Shown one piece after another: positions 52,370 through 59,581 of a stretch of 64,000 bases of DNA. Position 1 is the stretch's first letter, and each line of letters opens with the position of its first letter. The DNA is from Pseudomonas fluorescens (lineage in GTDB: Bacteria; Pseudomonadota; Gammaproteobacteria; Pseudomonadales; Pseudomonadaceae): contig NZ_MOBX01000016.1 in assembly GCF_003732425.1 (NCBI RefSeq), forward strand, positions 62,001 to 126,000. The letters run 5' to 3'. Position numbers and translations under genes: made by a program. The notes beneath the pieces were generated by a model. The model saw nothing but the letters and a program-made list of their open reading frames with translations, ran no database searches and was not told the DNA's origin.

Positions 52370-52873
52370 TCAGCAGTCCGGCTTGTCCGCCGTGAAGCGC
52401 CGCGCCGGGTTCACCGCCGCGCCGAACTCGCGCAAGGCCTTGGCACCGATCAGCAGCGGATAGTTGAAGTTGCTGCGGTCGGTCAGGTTGACCTCGACGG
52501 TACGCTTGACGTTGCCCAGGCACAGCTCCAGATCGACCACCGGGCGTTTGGCGACTTCGGTACTTTCGCCCTCGTCCTCTTCATCCGAACGGCTCTTGAT
52601 CTTGCTGATCCGCGCGACCTTGTGTTCGTAGACCTTGTTGCTGGCGTCCTTGGTGCCGAGGCGGAACCGTACCCATTCATCGCCATCGCGGGTGAAGGTT
52701 TCGATGTCCTTGGCCGACAGCGAGGCGGTCAGCGCGCCGGTGTCCATCTTGGCCTTGAGCACTTCACCGCCGATTTCCGGCAGCGCGATGTATTCGTAGC
52801 GCCCGTACAGGGTCGGCTCGGCGGCCATGACCGGCAGGGCGACGAGGGCAAACAGTGCAAGGAGGGATTTCAC
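52370..52873 (-). CDS. Exported retropepsin-like protein (RimK-associated/ATP-dependent zinc protease family)
   Basis: A 167-residue protein with a signal peptide (MKSLLALFALVALPVMAAEP) and an aspartic-protease-like domain containing KMDTGALTASLSA, the D-T-G-A motif of the family. RSNFNYPLLIGAKALREFG lies near the C-terminus, and an acidic insert (SRSDEEDEGESTE) lies in the middle. The family name ATP-dependent zinc protease is historical. The fold is retropepsin-like and activity here is unproven. It lies just upstream of creBCD on the same strand, as in P. aeruginosa, hinting at co-regulation in envelope stress. Confidence 0.85.
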   Translation of the reverse strand: MKSLLALFALVALPVMAAEPTLYGRYEYIALPEIGGEVLKAKMDTGALTASLSAKDIETFTRDGDEWVRFRLGTKDASNKVYEHKVARISKIKSRSDEEDEGESTEVAKRPVVDLELCLGNVKRTVEVNLTDRSNFNYPLLIGAKALREFGAAVNPARRFTADKPDC

Positions 52874-52955
52874 GTAAGGGGCTTCCTGAAAGAGTGGGCT
52901 CAGCGTCGAATTCTAGACAGCGGAAAACAATGGAAGTTGAAACAGCAGCCACCTT

Positions 52956-53088
52956 TGTGGCGAGGGAGCTTGCTCCCGCTCGGCGACGCAGTCGTCGTAA
53001 AACCTGTCTGTGCAATTAAGCTGATACACCGAGGCGCATGGATTCGGGGCCGCTTCGCAGCCCAGCGGGAGCAAGCTCCCTCGCCACC
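52956..53088. repeat. Family C repeat pair
   Basis: TGTGGCGAGGGAGCTTGCTC and GCGGGAGCAAGCTCCCTCGC type arms enclose about 85 nt. They lie in the divergent region between the retropepsin-like gene and the acyltransferase gene. Confidence 0.85.
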
Positions 53089-53206
53089 GGGTTCAGCGAT
53101 GACTCAAGGGTAACCTCTCAAAAGTGAAACATTCGTCACCGCCGATTTGGCCTGTCGCGCGAAGCTGCTTATCATGGCGCGCCCATCCGCTTTCATAGAG
53201 TTGCTT

Positions 53207-54094
53207 ATGCGCCGCCTGCTCACCGGCTGTTTCGTCACCCTGCTGCTGTTGCTCAACACCCTGATTCTGATCGGGCCGTTGCTGGTGTTTGCCCTGCTCA
53301 AACTGGTGGCGCCCGGCCGCTGGCGCGACTATGCGTCGGGCGTGGTGATGTGGATCGCCGAGACCTGGGCCGAAATCGACAAGCTGATTTTCCGCCTGTG
53401 CATCCCTACCCAATGGGACATTCGTGGCGGTGAAGACTTGCGCGGCGACACCTCTTACTTGGTGGTCAGCAACCACCAGTCGTGGGTCGATATTCCGGCA
53501 CTGATCCAGACCCTCAACCGGCGCACGCCGTTCTTCAAATTCTTCCTCAAAAAAGAACTGATCTGGGTGCCGTTTCTGGGGCTGGCGTGGTGGGCGCTGG
53601 ATTACCCGTTCATGAAGCGCTACACCAAGGCGTTTCTCGCGAAGCACCCGGAGCTGGCGGGCAAGGATCTGGAAATCACCAAACAGGCGTGCGAGCTGTT
53701 CAAGCGTCAACCGGTGACCGTGGTGAATTATCTGGAAGGCACCCGCTACACCGCGGCAAAAAGCACCCAGCAGCAATCACCGTTCAAGCACTTGCTCAAG
53801 CCCAAGGCGGGCGGCGTGGCGTTCGTGTTGGCGGCGATGGGTGAACAGCTGGATGCGATGCTCGATGTCACGGTGGTTTATCCACAGGCGAACATCCCGG
53901 GCTTCTGGGATTTGATCAGCGGCAACGTGCCGCGCGTGATCATCGACATCAAGACCCGCGAACTTGACCCGGCGCTGTGGCAGGGCGATTACGAGAATGA
54001 TCCGGCGTTTCGTCAGACGATCCAGAACTGGGTCAACCAGCTCTGGAACGAGAAGGATCTGCGCATCGCCGAACTGCGCGGCGAGCGCGGCTGA
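53207..54094 (+). CDS. 1-acyl-sn-glycerol-3-phosphate acyltransferase-like protein (YihG type)
   Basis: A 295-residue membrane-anchored PlsC-family acyltransferase. An N-terminal helix (LLTGCFVTLLLLLNTLILIG) is followed by the catalytic motif NHQSWVDI (H-x4-D) at about residue 90 and the glycerophosphate-binding motif EGTRYT. It likely acylates lysophosphatidic acid as a second PlsC-like enzyme. Met at 53207 is chosen (AGAG about 6 nt upstream). An ATG at 53174 would add 11 residues and has no ribosome site. The stop codon ends one base before the converging DUF2780 gene. Confidence 0.88.
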   Translation: MRRLLTGCFVTLLLLLNTLILIGPLLVFALLKLVAPGRWRDYASGVVMWIAETWAEIDKLIFRLCIPTQWDIRGGEDLRGDTSYLVVSNHQSWVDIPALIQTLNRRTPFFKFFLKKELIWVPFLGLAWWALDYPFMKRYTKAFLAKHPELAGKDLEITKQACELFKRQPVTVVNYLEGTRYTAAKSTQQQSPFKHLLKPKAGGVAFVLAAMGEQLDAMLDVTVVYPQANIPGFWDLISGNVPRVIIDIKTRELDPALWQGDYENDPAFRQTIQNWVNQLWNEKDLRIAELRGERG

Positions 54095-54095
54095 A

Positions 54096-54653
54096 TCAGC
54101 TACCGGTGCCGGCGCCCCAGATGCTGCCCAGACTTTGCAGCAGCGGGCCGCCAACGCCCTGATCCCCCAGATACTTGAGCAGCACCGGGGCAAACTGGCC
54201 GACCATGCCGCTGTCCATGCCCAGCGCGCCGAAGGCATTGTTCAGGTCATTGGTGTCCTTGACGTTGCCCAGCGCGTTTTCCAGCCCGGCTGACTTGCCC
54301 GACGAGCCCAGCAACCCGCTCAGCGCCGCCAGGTTGCCACCGCCGCCCGACAGCTTGTCGATGCCCGGCACTTCTTTGGCCAATTGCGAATAATCGGTGC
54401 TGCTCAATTGGTTCTTGGCCAGGCCCAGCATGGCGCTGGTGCCGCCGACGGCTTGCTGCGGGGTAACCCCCAGACCGGTGACGGCTTGCAGCAGACCGGC
54501 GGTTTCCGAGGTCGGCGCGGCGGCGGTGGCAGCATTGCCGCCCTGCATGCTCGAAGCCGCCTTGGTCACATCGTCCAGACTGAAACCGGCAAACACCGGA
54601 CTGGCCGCAAGGGTCATCAGCGAAGCCATTGCAATACCGCGTGAAATCTTCAT
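54096..54653 (-). CDS. DUF2780 secreted protein
   Basis: A 185-residue protein with a signal peptide (MKISRGIAMASLMTLAASPV, cleaved near VFAG). The low-complexity domain has two similar halves: LLQAVTGLGVTPQQAVGGTS, and later LGMDSGMVGQFAPVLLKYLG with DQGVGGPLLQSLGSIWG. This matches DUF2780/VcgC-VcgE-type proteins of unknown function. GAGG precedes the ATG. It is divergent from the ECF sigma gene across a gap filled with small palindromes and convergent with the acyltransferase gene. Confidence 0.85.
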   Translation of the reverse strand: MKISRGIAMASLMTLAASPVFAGFSLDDVTKAASSMQGGNAATAAAPTSETAGLLQAVTGLGVTPQQAVGGTSAMLGLAKNQLSSTDYSQLAKEVPGIDKLSGGGGNLAALSGLLGSSGKSAGLENALGNVKDTNDLNNAFGALGMDSGMVGQFAPVLLKYLGDQGVGGPLLQSLGSIWGAGTGS

Positions 54654-54682
54654 TCAGACATCCTCTTGCGCTGTGAAAACCA

Positions 54683-54741
54683 CCCGTTGAACGGGCAGTG
54701 AAACTGCCGGTTTGACCGGGTATCCGCCGGCATGTTCCGGC
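54683..54741. other. Chain of four short palindromes
   Basis: CCCGTT-G-AACGGG (54683-54695), GGCAGT-GAA-ACTGCC (54694-54708), CCGGT-TTG-ACCGG (54707-54719) and GCCGG-CATGTT-CCGGC (54726-54741) follow one another. The first three overlap by two bases each. They occupy the divergent gap between the DUF2780 and ECF sigma genes. Confidence 0.6.
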
Positions 54742-54803
54742 GCGGCGCATCCATTTTCGTCCGGCCTGCGTATATAAAACGTGAAATCCCGGACACCCTC
54801 GCG

Positions 54804-55439
54804 ATGAATGGCACAACCGCTGTCACTGAACTAGCCTGTGATCAGTCCGAGTCCAGCCCTCGTCGTTCGACCTTTGCCTGGAGAGTCGTCATTTCCATCG
54901 CCGACACCGATCAGTTGCGCCAGCTGTTGGCCCAGTGTGCACTGGGCGATCGTCGCGCCTTCGAAACGCTGTACCGCAGCGTCGGCCCGCGTCTGCATGG
55001 CGTGGCCCTGCGTTTTATGGGCCGCACCGATCTGGCCGAGGAAGTGCTGCAGGAAAGCTTCGTGCGCATCTGGAACAACGCCTCGCGCTACGAAGCGCAC
55101 CTGTCGGCGCCGCTGACCTGGATGATCAACATCACCCGTAATCAGGCCATCGATCAGTTGCGCAAACATCGCGAACGGCCACTGACCGATCTCGAACAGG
55201 ACACACTGCCGGACGAAAGCCCTTCGGCTCACGAGCAACTGAACAGCGCCCGTGAGGCCAAGGCGCTGAACCGTTGCCTCGAAACCCTCGAAAGCATGCA
55301 GCGCCAGTCGATTACCGCGGCCTACTTTCAGGGATTGTCGTGCTCGGAACTGGCCGAACACCTGGCCACGCCGCTGGGAACGGTGAAATCGTGGATTCGC
55401 CGTGGCCTGGAACGTCTGCGCCGGTGCCTTGAATCATGA
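54804..55439 (+). CDS. ECF RNA polymerase sigma factor (SigK/RpoE-like)
   Basis: A sigma-70 family ECF factor. Region 2 is LLAQCALGDRRAFETLYRSV, EEVLQESFVRIWNNASRYEA and PLTWMINITRNQAIDQLRKH. Region 4 is CLETLESMQRQSITAAYFQG, CSELAEHLATPLGTVKSWIR and RGLERLRRCL. The true start is uncertain. The ATG at 54804 has no ribosome site and gives a 30-residue leader (MNGTTAVTELACDQSESSPR) unlike the family. A perfect GGAGAG at 54880-54885 stands 5-7 nt before an ATT (54891) that begins ISIADTDQLRQLLA, just where the conserved domain starts. The stop overlaps the anti-sigma ATG by 4 nt. Confidence 0.85.
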   Translation: MNGTTAVTELACDQSESSPRRSTFAWRVVISIADTDQLRQLLAQCALGDRRAFETLYRSVGPRLHGVALRFMGRTDLAEEVLQESFVRIWNNASRYEAHLSAPLTWMINITRNQAIDQLRKHRERPLTDLEQDTLPDESPSAHEQLNSAREAKALNRCLETLESMQRQSITAAYFQGLSCSELAEHLATPLGTVKSWIRRGLERLRRCLES

Positions 55440-56110
55440 ACTACCAGACCCCTGCCCTGCGCCGCGCCCTCGCCGCCGACTACGCCATCGGCCTGATGTC
55501 TGCGCCTGCGCGGCGGCGCTTTGAACAGTTGCTACTGGATGACGCGGCACTGCGAGCCGAACTGGCGCAATGGCAGGAAAGCCTCGCCTCTCTCACCGAA
55601 GCGCTGCCAGAACATCCGGTTCCGGAACGCGTGTGGCACGGCATCACCGCGCGCATCGACCCGCAAGTGCTGCATGTGCCCGAGAAGCGGCCGTTCTGGA
55701 ACTGGCTGCGGGTTACCGCCGCGCTGTGTTCGCTGGTGGTGCTGGTCTTCCTTGGCTCGCTGTACAACCGCGACGACGCCCGCTACCACGCCACGCTGCT
55801 GACCGCCGATGCGCAACCGGCGCTGAAGGTGGAAGCGCATGCGGATTATCTGCAGGTCGAGCCGCTGACATTGCCGGCGGTCGAGCCTGATCGAAGCCTT
55901 GAACTATGGGCAATTCCGGCTGACGGCAAACCGATCTCGCTCGGGGTCATTCCGGCGGGGGGCAAAGGCAAGGTTGAATTGAGCGAGGCGCAGAAAGCCT
56001 TGATCGGCAAGCCGATTGCGCTGGCAGTGAGTCTGGAGCCGAAAGGTGGTTCGCCGACCGGGCAGCCGACGGGGCCGGTTCTTTATCAGGGTGCTTTGGC
56101 GGCCCTATGA
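55436..56110 (+). CDS. Anti-sigma factor (RskA-like)
   Basis: A 224-residue single-pass membrane protein partnered with the ECF sigma factor. The cytosolic N-terminal part (ALRRALAADYAIGLMSAPAR, RRFEQLLLDDAALRAELAQW) binds sigma. The membrane helix is at about 83-101 (VTAALCSLVVLVFLGSLYN). The periplasmic anti-sigma-K domain (RSLELWAIPADGKPISLGVI, IALAVSLEPKGGSPTGQPTG) follows. The zinc-binding His-x3-Cys-x2-Cys motif of ZAS anti-sigmas is absent. It overlaps the sigma gene by ATGA, so the two are made together. Confidence 0.9.
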   Translation: MNYQTPALRRALAADYAIGLMSAPARRRFEQLLLDDAALRAELAQWQESLASLTEALPEHPVPERVWHGITARIDPQVLHVPEKRPFWNWLRVTAALCSLVVLVFLGSLYNRDDARYHATLLTADAQPALKVEAHADYLQVEPLTLPAVEPDRSLELWAIPADGKPISLGVIPAGGKGKVELSEAQKALIGKPIALAVSLEPKGGSPTGQPTGPVLYQGALAAL

Positions 56111-56116
56111 AACAAA

Positions 56117-56270
56117 GCCCCTCACCCTAGCCCTCTCCCAGAGGGAGAGGGGACTGACCGTGGTGTTCTCTCGAGTTTCATCGACCTGAAGTACCGAGCC
56201 GAAACTCGGGCCCGATAACAACGCAAATCTGCTCCCTTTCCCCCTCTCCCTTAGGGAGAGGGCTGGGGTG
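56117..56270. repeat. Family D inverted repeat
   Basis: CCCCTCACCCTAGCCCTCTC at the left and GAGAGGGCTGGGGTGGG at the right are imperfect inverted arms. Each has its own CCCTCTCCC hairpin. They lie between the anti-sigma gene and fdhA. This CCTCACCC element differs from families A to C and occurs once in the window. Confidence 0.8.
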
Positions 56271-56296
56271 GGTAGCTTTTTACCTTGGATTTCAAC

Positions 56297-56327
56297 AAAA
56301 AACGGCGACCCTGAGGTCGCCGTTTTG
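56297..56327 (-). terminator. Intrinsic terminator of the sox-purU-fdhA transcript
   Basis: GGCGACC-CTGA-GGTCGCC is flanked by A- and T-runs. On the minus strand it ends in six T. It lies 16 nt past the fdhA stop codon. Confidence 0.9.
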
Positions 56328-56342
56328 TATTGCGCTTAAGCC

Positions 56343-57542
56343 TTACGCCGCACTAAACAACTTATGCGGATCAATCACAAACTTCTTCGGCACACCGGCA
56401 TCGAACTCGCCGTACCCTTCCGGCGCCTGATCGAGACTGATCACTTGCACGCCCACCACTTCGGCGATGTTGATGCGATCCCACATGATCGCCTGCATCA
56501 GTTGGCGGTTGTACTTCATCACTGGCGTCTGGCCGGTGTGGAAGCTGTGCGATTTGGCCCAGCCCAGACCGAAGCGGATGCTCAGGCTGCCCATTTTCGC
56601 GGCGGCGTCCACGGCACCCGGATCTTCGGTCACGTACAGGCCGGGGATACCAATCTTGCCGGCCACACGCACCACACCCATCAGTGAGTTGAGTACGGTG
56701 GCCGGGGCCTCGGCTTTGACGCCGTCGTGGCCATGGCCGCGCGCTTCGAAACCGACGCAGTCCACCGCACAATCGACTTCCGGTTCGCCCAGCAGTGCGG
56801 CGATCTGTTCGTGCAGCGGGGTGTCTTGCGACAGGTCGACCACTTCAAAACCCTGCGCCTTGGCGTGGGCCAGGCGGATGGTGTTGACGTCGCCGATGAT
56901 CACTACCGCAGCACCGAGCAGACGCGCCGAAGCGGCAGCGGCCAGACCAACCGGGCCGGCGCCCGCGATGTAAACGGTGCTGCCCGGGCCAACGCCCGCA
57001 GTGACTGCGCCGTGGTAACCGGTCGGGAGGATGTCGGAGAGGCAAGTCAGGTCGCGGATTTTCTCCATGGCCTTGTCGCGGTCCGGCAGTTTCAGCAGGT
57101 TGAAGTCGGCGTACGGCACCAGCACGTACTCGGCCTGGCCGCCGGTCCAGTCGCCCATATCGACGTAACCGTAAGCGCCACCGGCACGGGCCGGGTTGAC
57201 GGTCAGGCAGACGCCGGTGTGTTGCTCTTTGCAGGAGCGGCAGCGCCCGCACGCCACGTTGAACGGCACGGAGACCAAGTCACCGATTTTCAGGTTTTCG
57301 ACGTCGGAGCCTTTTTCAATCACCTCGCCGGTGATCTCGTGGCCCAGCACCAGACCGGTCTGCGCCGTGGTACGGCCGCGCACCATGTGCTGGTCGGAGC
57401 CGCAGATATTGGTGGAAACCACTTTGAGAATGACCCCGTGCTCGATCTTGCGACCGCGCGGGTCCTGCATTTTCGGATAGTCGATTTTCTGTACTTCGAC
57501 CTTGCCAGCGCCGAGATACACCACACCACGATTGCCAGACAT
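56343..57542 (-). CDS. fdhA: Glutathione-independent formaldehyde dehydrogenase
   Basis: An NAD-dependent, zinc-containing medium-chain dehydrogenase that oxidises formaldehyde to formate without glutathione, as in P. putida. The protein is 399 aa, the usual size. The catalytic zinc ligands are Cys47 (STNICGSDQ) and His68 (LGHEITGE), the structural zinc cysteines are in VACGRCRSC...GVC, and the NAD motif is YIAGAGPVGLAAAAS. It is last in the sox-purU-fdhA cluster and handles the formaldehyde released when sarcosine is oxidised without folate. GAGG precedes the ATG. Confidence 0.95.
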   Translation of the reverse strand: MSGNRGVVYLGAGKVEVQKIDYPKMQDPRGRKIEHGVILKVVSTNICGSDQHMVRGRTTAQTGLVLGHEITGEVIEKGSDVENLKIGDLVSVPFNVACGRCRSCKEQHTGVCLTVNPARAGGAYGYVDMGDWTGGQAEYVLVPYADFNLLKLPDRDKAMEKIRDLTCLSDILPTGYHGAVTAGVGPGSTVYIAGAGPVGLAAAASARLLGAAVVIIGDVNTIRLAHAKAQGFEVVDLSQDTPLHEQIAALLGEPEVDCAVDCVGFEARGHGHDGVKAEAPATVLNSLMGVVRVAGKIGIPGLYVTEDPGAVDAAAKMGSLSIRFGLGWAKSHSFHTGQTPVMKYNRQLMQAIMWDRINIAEVVGVQVISLDQAPEGYGEFDAGVPKKFVIDPHKLFSAA

Positions 57543-57648
57543 GCTTTCACCTCGCTGTTGTTTTTATGGAACCGCGTTGCCCAGGCAGGCAGCGCGTTAA
57601 GTGCTCGGGTTATTGCTTGTTGGTTTTGCGTTGTTTGTTATGGCCCCT

Positions 57649-57740
57649 TCGCGAGCAGGCTCGCTCCCACAGTTGATCTTTGGTGTGACAGAGACCTGTG
57701 TTTCAACACAAATCCCTGTGGGAGCGAGCCTGCTCGCGAA
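57649..57740. repeat. Family A repeat pair between purU and fdhA
   Basis: TTCGCGAGCAGGCTCGCTCC and GTGGGAGCGAGCCTGCTCGC arms are inverted with a 40-nt spacer. They lie inside the C1 operon, just past the purU stop. Confidence 0.9.
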
Positions 57741-57746
57741 AGCGAT

Positions 57747-58604
57747 CTAAAGAACGACGGTTCTATTGGCGTTCAAAAACACCCGTCTCTCAATGTGATA
57801 CCCAACGGCCCGCGCCAGTGTCAGGCCTTCAATATCCCGCCCCTTGGCAATCAGATCCTCAGGGTAATGACTGTGATCCACCGCCTCGACCCCTTGGGCA
57901 ATGATCGGCCCTTCATCCAGATCGTTATTGATGTAATGCGCCGTCGCGCCAACCAGTTTCACGCCCTTGTTGTAGGCCTGGTGATACGGCTTGGCGCCCT
58001 TGAAACCCGGCAGCAACGAGTGATGAATGTTGATCGCCTTGCCATCGAGCTTGCGGCACAGCTCCGGCGACAGCACCTGCATGTAGCGGGCGAGGATCAC
58101 CAGCTCGGCGCCGGACTCTTCGATCACCTGCCACACCTGCCGCTCCTGCGACGGCTTGTCGTTGGGGTCGAGGGGGAAATGGTAGTAGGGAATCTGGTGC
58201 CAGTCGGCCAAAGGCTTCAAATCCGGATGGTTGGAGACCACCGCCGCCACATCCATCGACAACTGGCCGATGCGCTGGCGGTAGAGCAAGTCGTTGAGGC
58301 AGTGATCGGCCTTGGAGACCATGATCACCACTTTCGGCCGGTAGTTCGGCGCGGTCAGTTCGAAGACCATGCCGAAGGCCTGGCCGCGTTCGGCGAGGCC
58401 TGCGCGGAAAGACTGTTCGTCGAAGCCGTCGGGCTGGCGGAATTCCACGCGAATGAAGAAACGCCCGGAGAGGCGGTCATCGAACGAGTGGTGCTCGGTG
58501 ACGTAACAGCCCTGCTCGAACAGAAAACGCGTGACCGCGTCCACCGTGCCGAGGACGCTGGGGCAGTCGGCAGTCAGAATCCATGTGTCTGGGGCGCGGC
58601 TCAT
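57747..58604 (-). CDS. purU: Formyltetrahydrofolate deformylase PurU
   Basis: It hydrolyses 10-formyl-THF to formate and THF, recycling folate. The N-terminal ACT domain (WILTADCPSVLGTVDAVTRF) is followed by the formyltransferase domain. The catalytic asparagine/histidine are in INIHHSLLPGFKGAKPYHQA and the aspartate in ATAHYINNDLDEGPII. The length, 285 aa, is standard. In this operon it frees the THF loaded by sarcosine oxidase. GGAG lies about 10 nt before the ATG. A family C repeat separates it from soxG. Confidence 0.96.
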   Translation of the reverse strand: MSRAPDTWILTADCPSVLGTVDAVTRFLFEQGCYVTEHHSFDDRLSGRFFIRVEFRQPDGFDEQSFRAGLAERGQAFGMVFELTAPNYRPKVVIMVSKADHCLNDLLYRQRIGQLSMDVAAVVSNHPDLKPLADWHQIPYYHFPLDPNDKPSQERQVWQVIEESGAELVILARYMQVLSPELCRKLDGKAINIHHSLLPGFKGAKPYHQAYNKGVKLVGATAHYINNDLDEGPIIAQGVEAVDHSHYPEDLIAKGRDIEGLTLARAVGYHIERRVFLNANRTVVL

Positions 58605-58648
58605 GGTGCGGTGACTCCTGTTTCAACAACGGTGAGCAGAGTGAACTC

Positions 58649-58780
58649 TGTGGCGAGGGAGCTTGCTCCCGCTGGGTTGCGCAGCGACCCCAAAATCAGC
58701 GACCGCATTTCTCCAGGAGAATGCGGGTACCGGTTTTGCGACTGCTTCGCAGTCGAGCGGGAGCAAGCTCCCTCGCCACA
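58649..58780. repeat. Family C repeat pair between soxG and purU
   Basis: TGTGGCGAGGGAGCTTGCTC and GAGCAAGCTCCCTCGCCACA arms are inverted and enclose about 85 nt with extra palindromes. They lie within the sox-purU-fdhA region. Confidence 0.88.
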
Positions 58781-58804
58781 AATGCAGTCATGAGCCAAAC
58801 GGGG

Positions 58805-59437
58805 TCAGGCCTGGACGCTGAGACCGTACTCGGCCGACGCATCCTGCAACCACAACCACCAGTAATCCGAAAAGCTGCGACGAATCAGCAGTTCCCAAGT
58901 GTCTTCAGCGGTGTGGCGAATCATCAGCTGCGATTTGGCGAACACCGTGCCGACCGCTTTACCGACCGGAAAGTTGTTCGGGTGCACGTCATAGCTGGTC
59001 GACTTCATCAGCACCTGACGCACGTTCGGCCCGCTCAGTTCGAGCACTTGCTGGCCGCCGCTGACGTTGACGATCGCGATGTGCAGATCACCCAGCGCTT
59101 CACGCAGTTTCTGCTCGGCGGCGAATTCTTCACCGCTTGGCACGATCAGCAGCCACTCATCCGGGCCCATCCATTGCAGGCTGGTTTCACCTTTGACGAT
59201 GACGCTGAGGGCACCCGGCAGTTCAATGCCCAGGGCTTTGTGCACGCCAGCGGCGAACGCGGCATCGTGGCCATCGCCACGAATGGTCAGGTGGCCGAGG
59301 AGTTTCTTTTCCCGCACGATCACGCCGGCGTTCTTGCGGCCCTTGCCGACCAGGCTGGCGAGGTCGGCATGGTGCAGCGACGACTCGGCCTTGGCGCCGG
59401 TGGTCGGGCGTTGTTGGTACACATTGGCTGTGGTCAT
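58805..59437 (-). CDS. soxG: Sarcosine oxidase gamma subunit
   Basis: The 210-residue gamma subunit of heterotetrameric sarcosine oxidase, which oxidatively demethylates N-methylglycine to glycine, making H2O2 and 5,10-methylene-THF. It resembles a GcvT-type fold: LQWMGPDEWLLIVPSGEEFA and VNVSGGQQVLELSGPNVRQV are visible. The subunit is structural and lies near the FMN interface. AAAGG precedes the ATG. It is separated from soxA by a 144-nt gap containing a family A repeat. Confidence 0.95.
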   Translation of the reverse strand: MTTANVYQQRPTTGAKAESSLHHADLASLVGKGRKNAGVIVREKKLLGHLTIRGDGHDAAFAAGVHKALGIELPGALSVIVKGETSLQWMGPDEWLLIVPSGEEFAAEQKLREALGDLHIAIVNVSGGQQVLELSGPNVRQVLMKSTSYDVHPNNFPVGKAVGTVFAKSQLMIRHTAEDTWELLIRRSFSDYWWLWLQDASAEYGLSVQA

Positions 59438-59488
59438 AAAGCACCTTTGCTGAATTCTGTTGGTTCCTGCGGAGGCTGATCTGCCGCT

Positions 59489-59552
59489 TTCGCGAGCAGG
59501 CTCGCTCCCACAGGGGAACGCGGTCGAATGTGGGAGCGAGCCTGCTCGCGAA
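59489..59552. repeat. Family A repeat pair between soxA and soxG
   Basis: TTCGCGAGCAGGCTCGCTCC and GTGGGAGCGAGCCTGCTCGC arms are inverted with a short spacer, inside the sox operon. Confidence 0.9.
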
Positions 59553-59581
59553 TAGCCGCCCGCCCACAGTTCTCGAGGCCG

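Noticed and set aside
54804..56110. Sigma/anti-sigma pair as part of the FecI/FecR iron system
   Set aside because: Region 4 and the RskA-type periplasmic domain belong to a different ECF group, and no TonB receptor is nearby.
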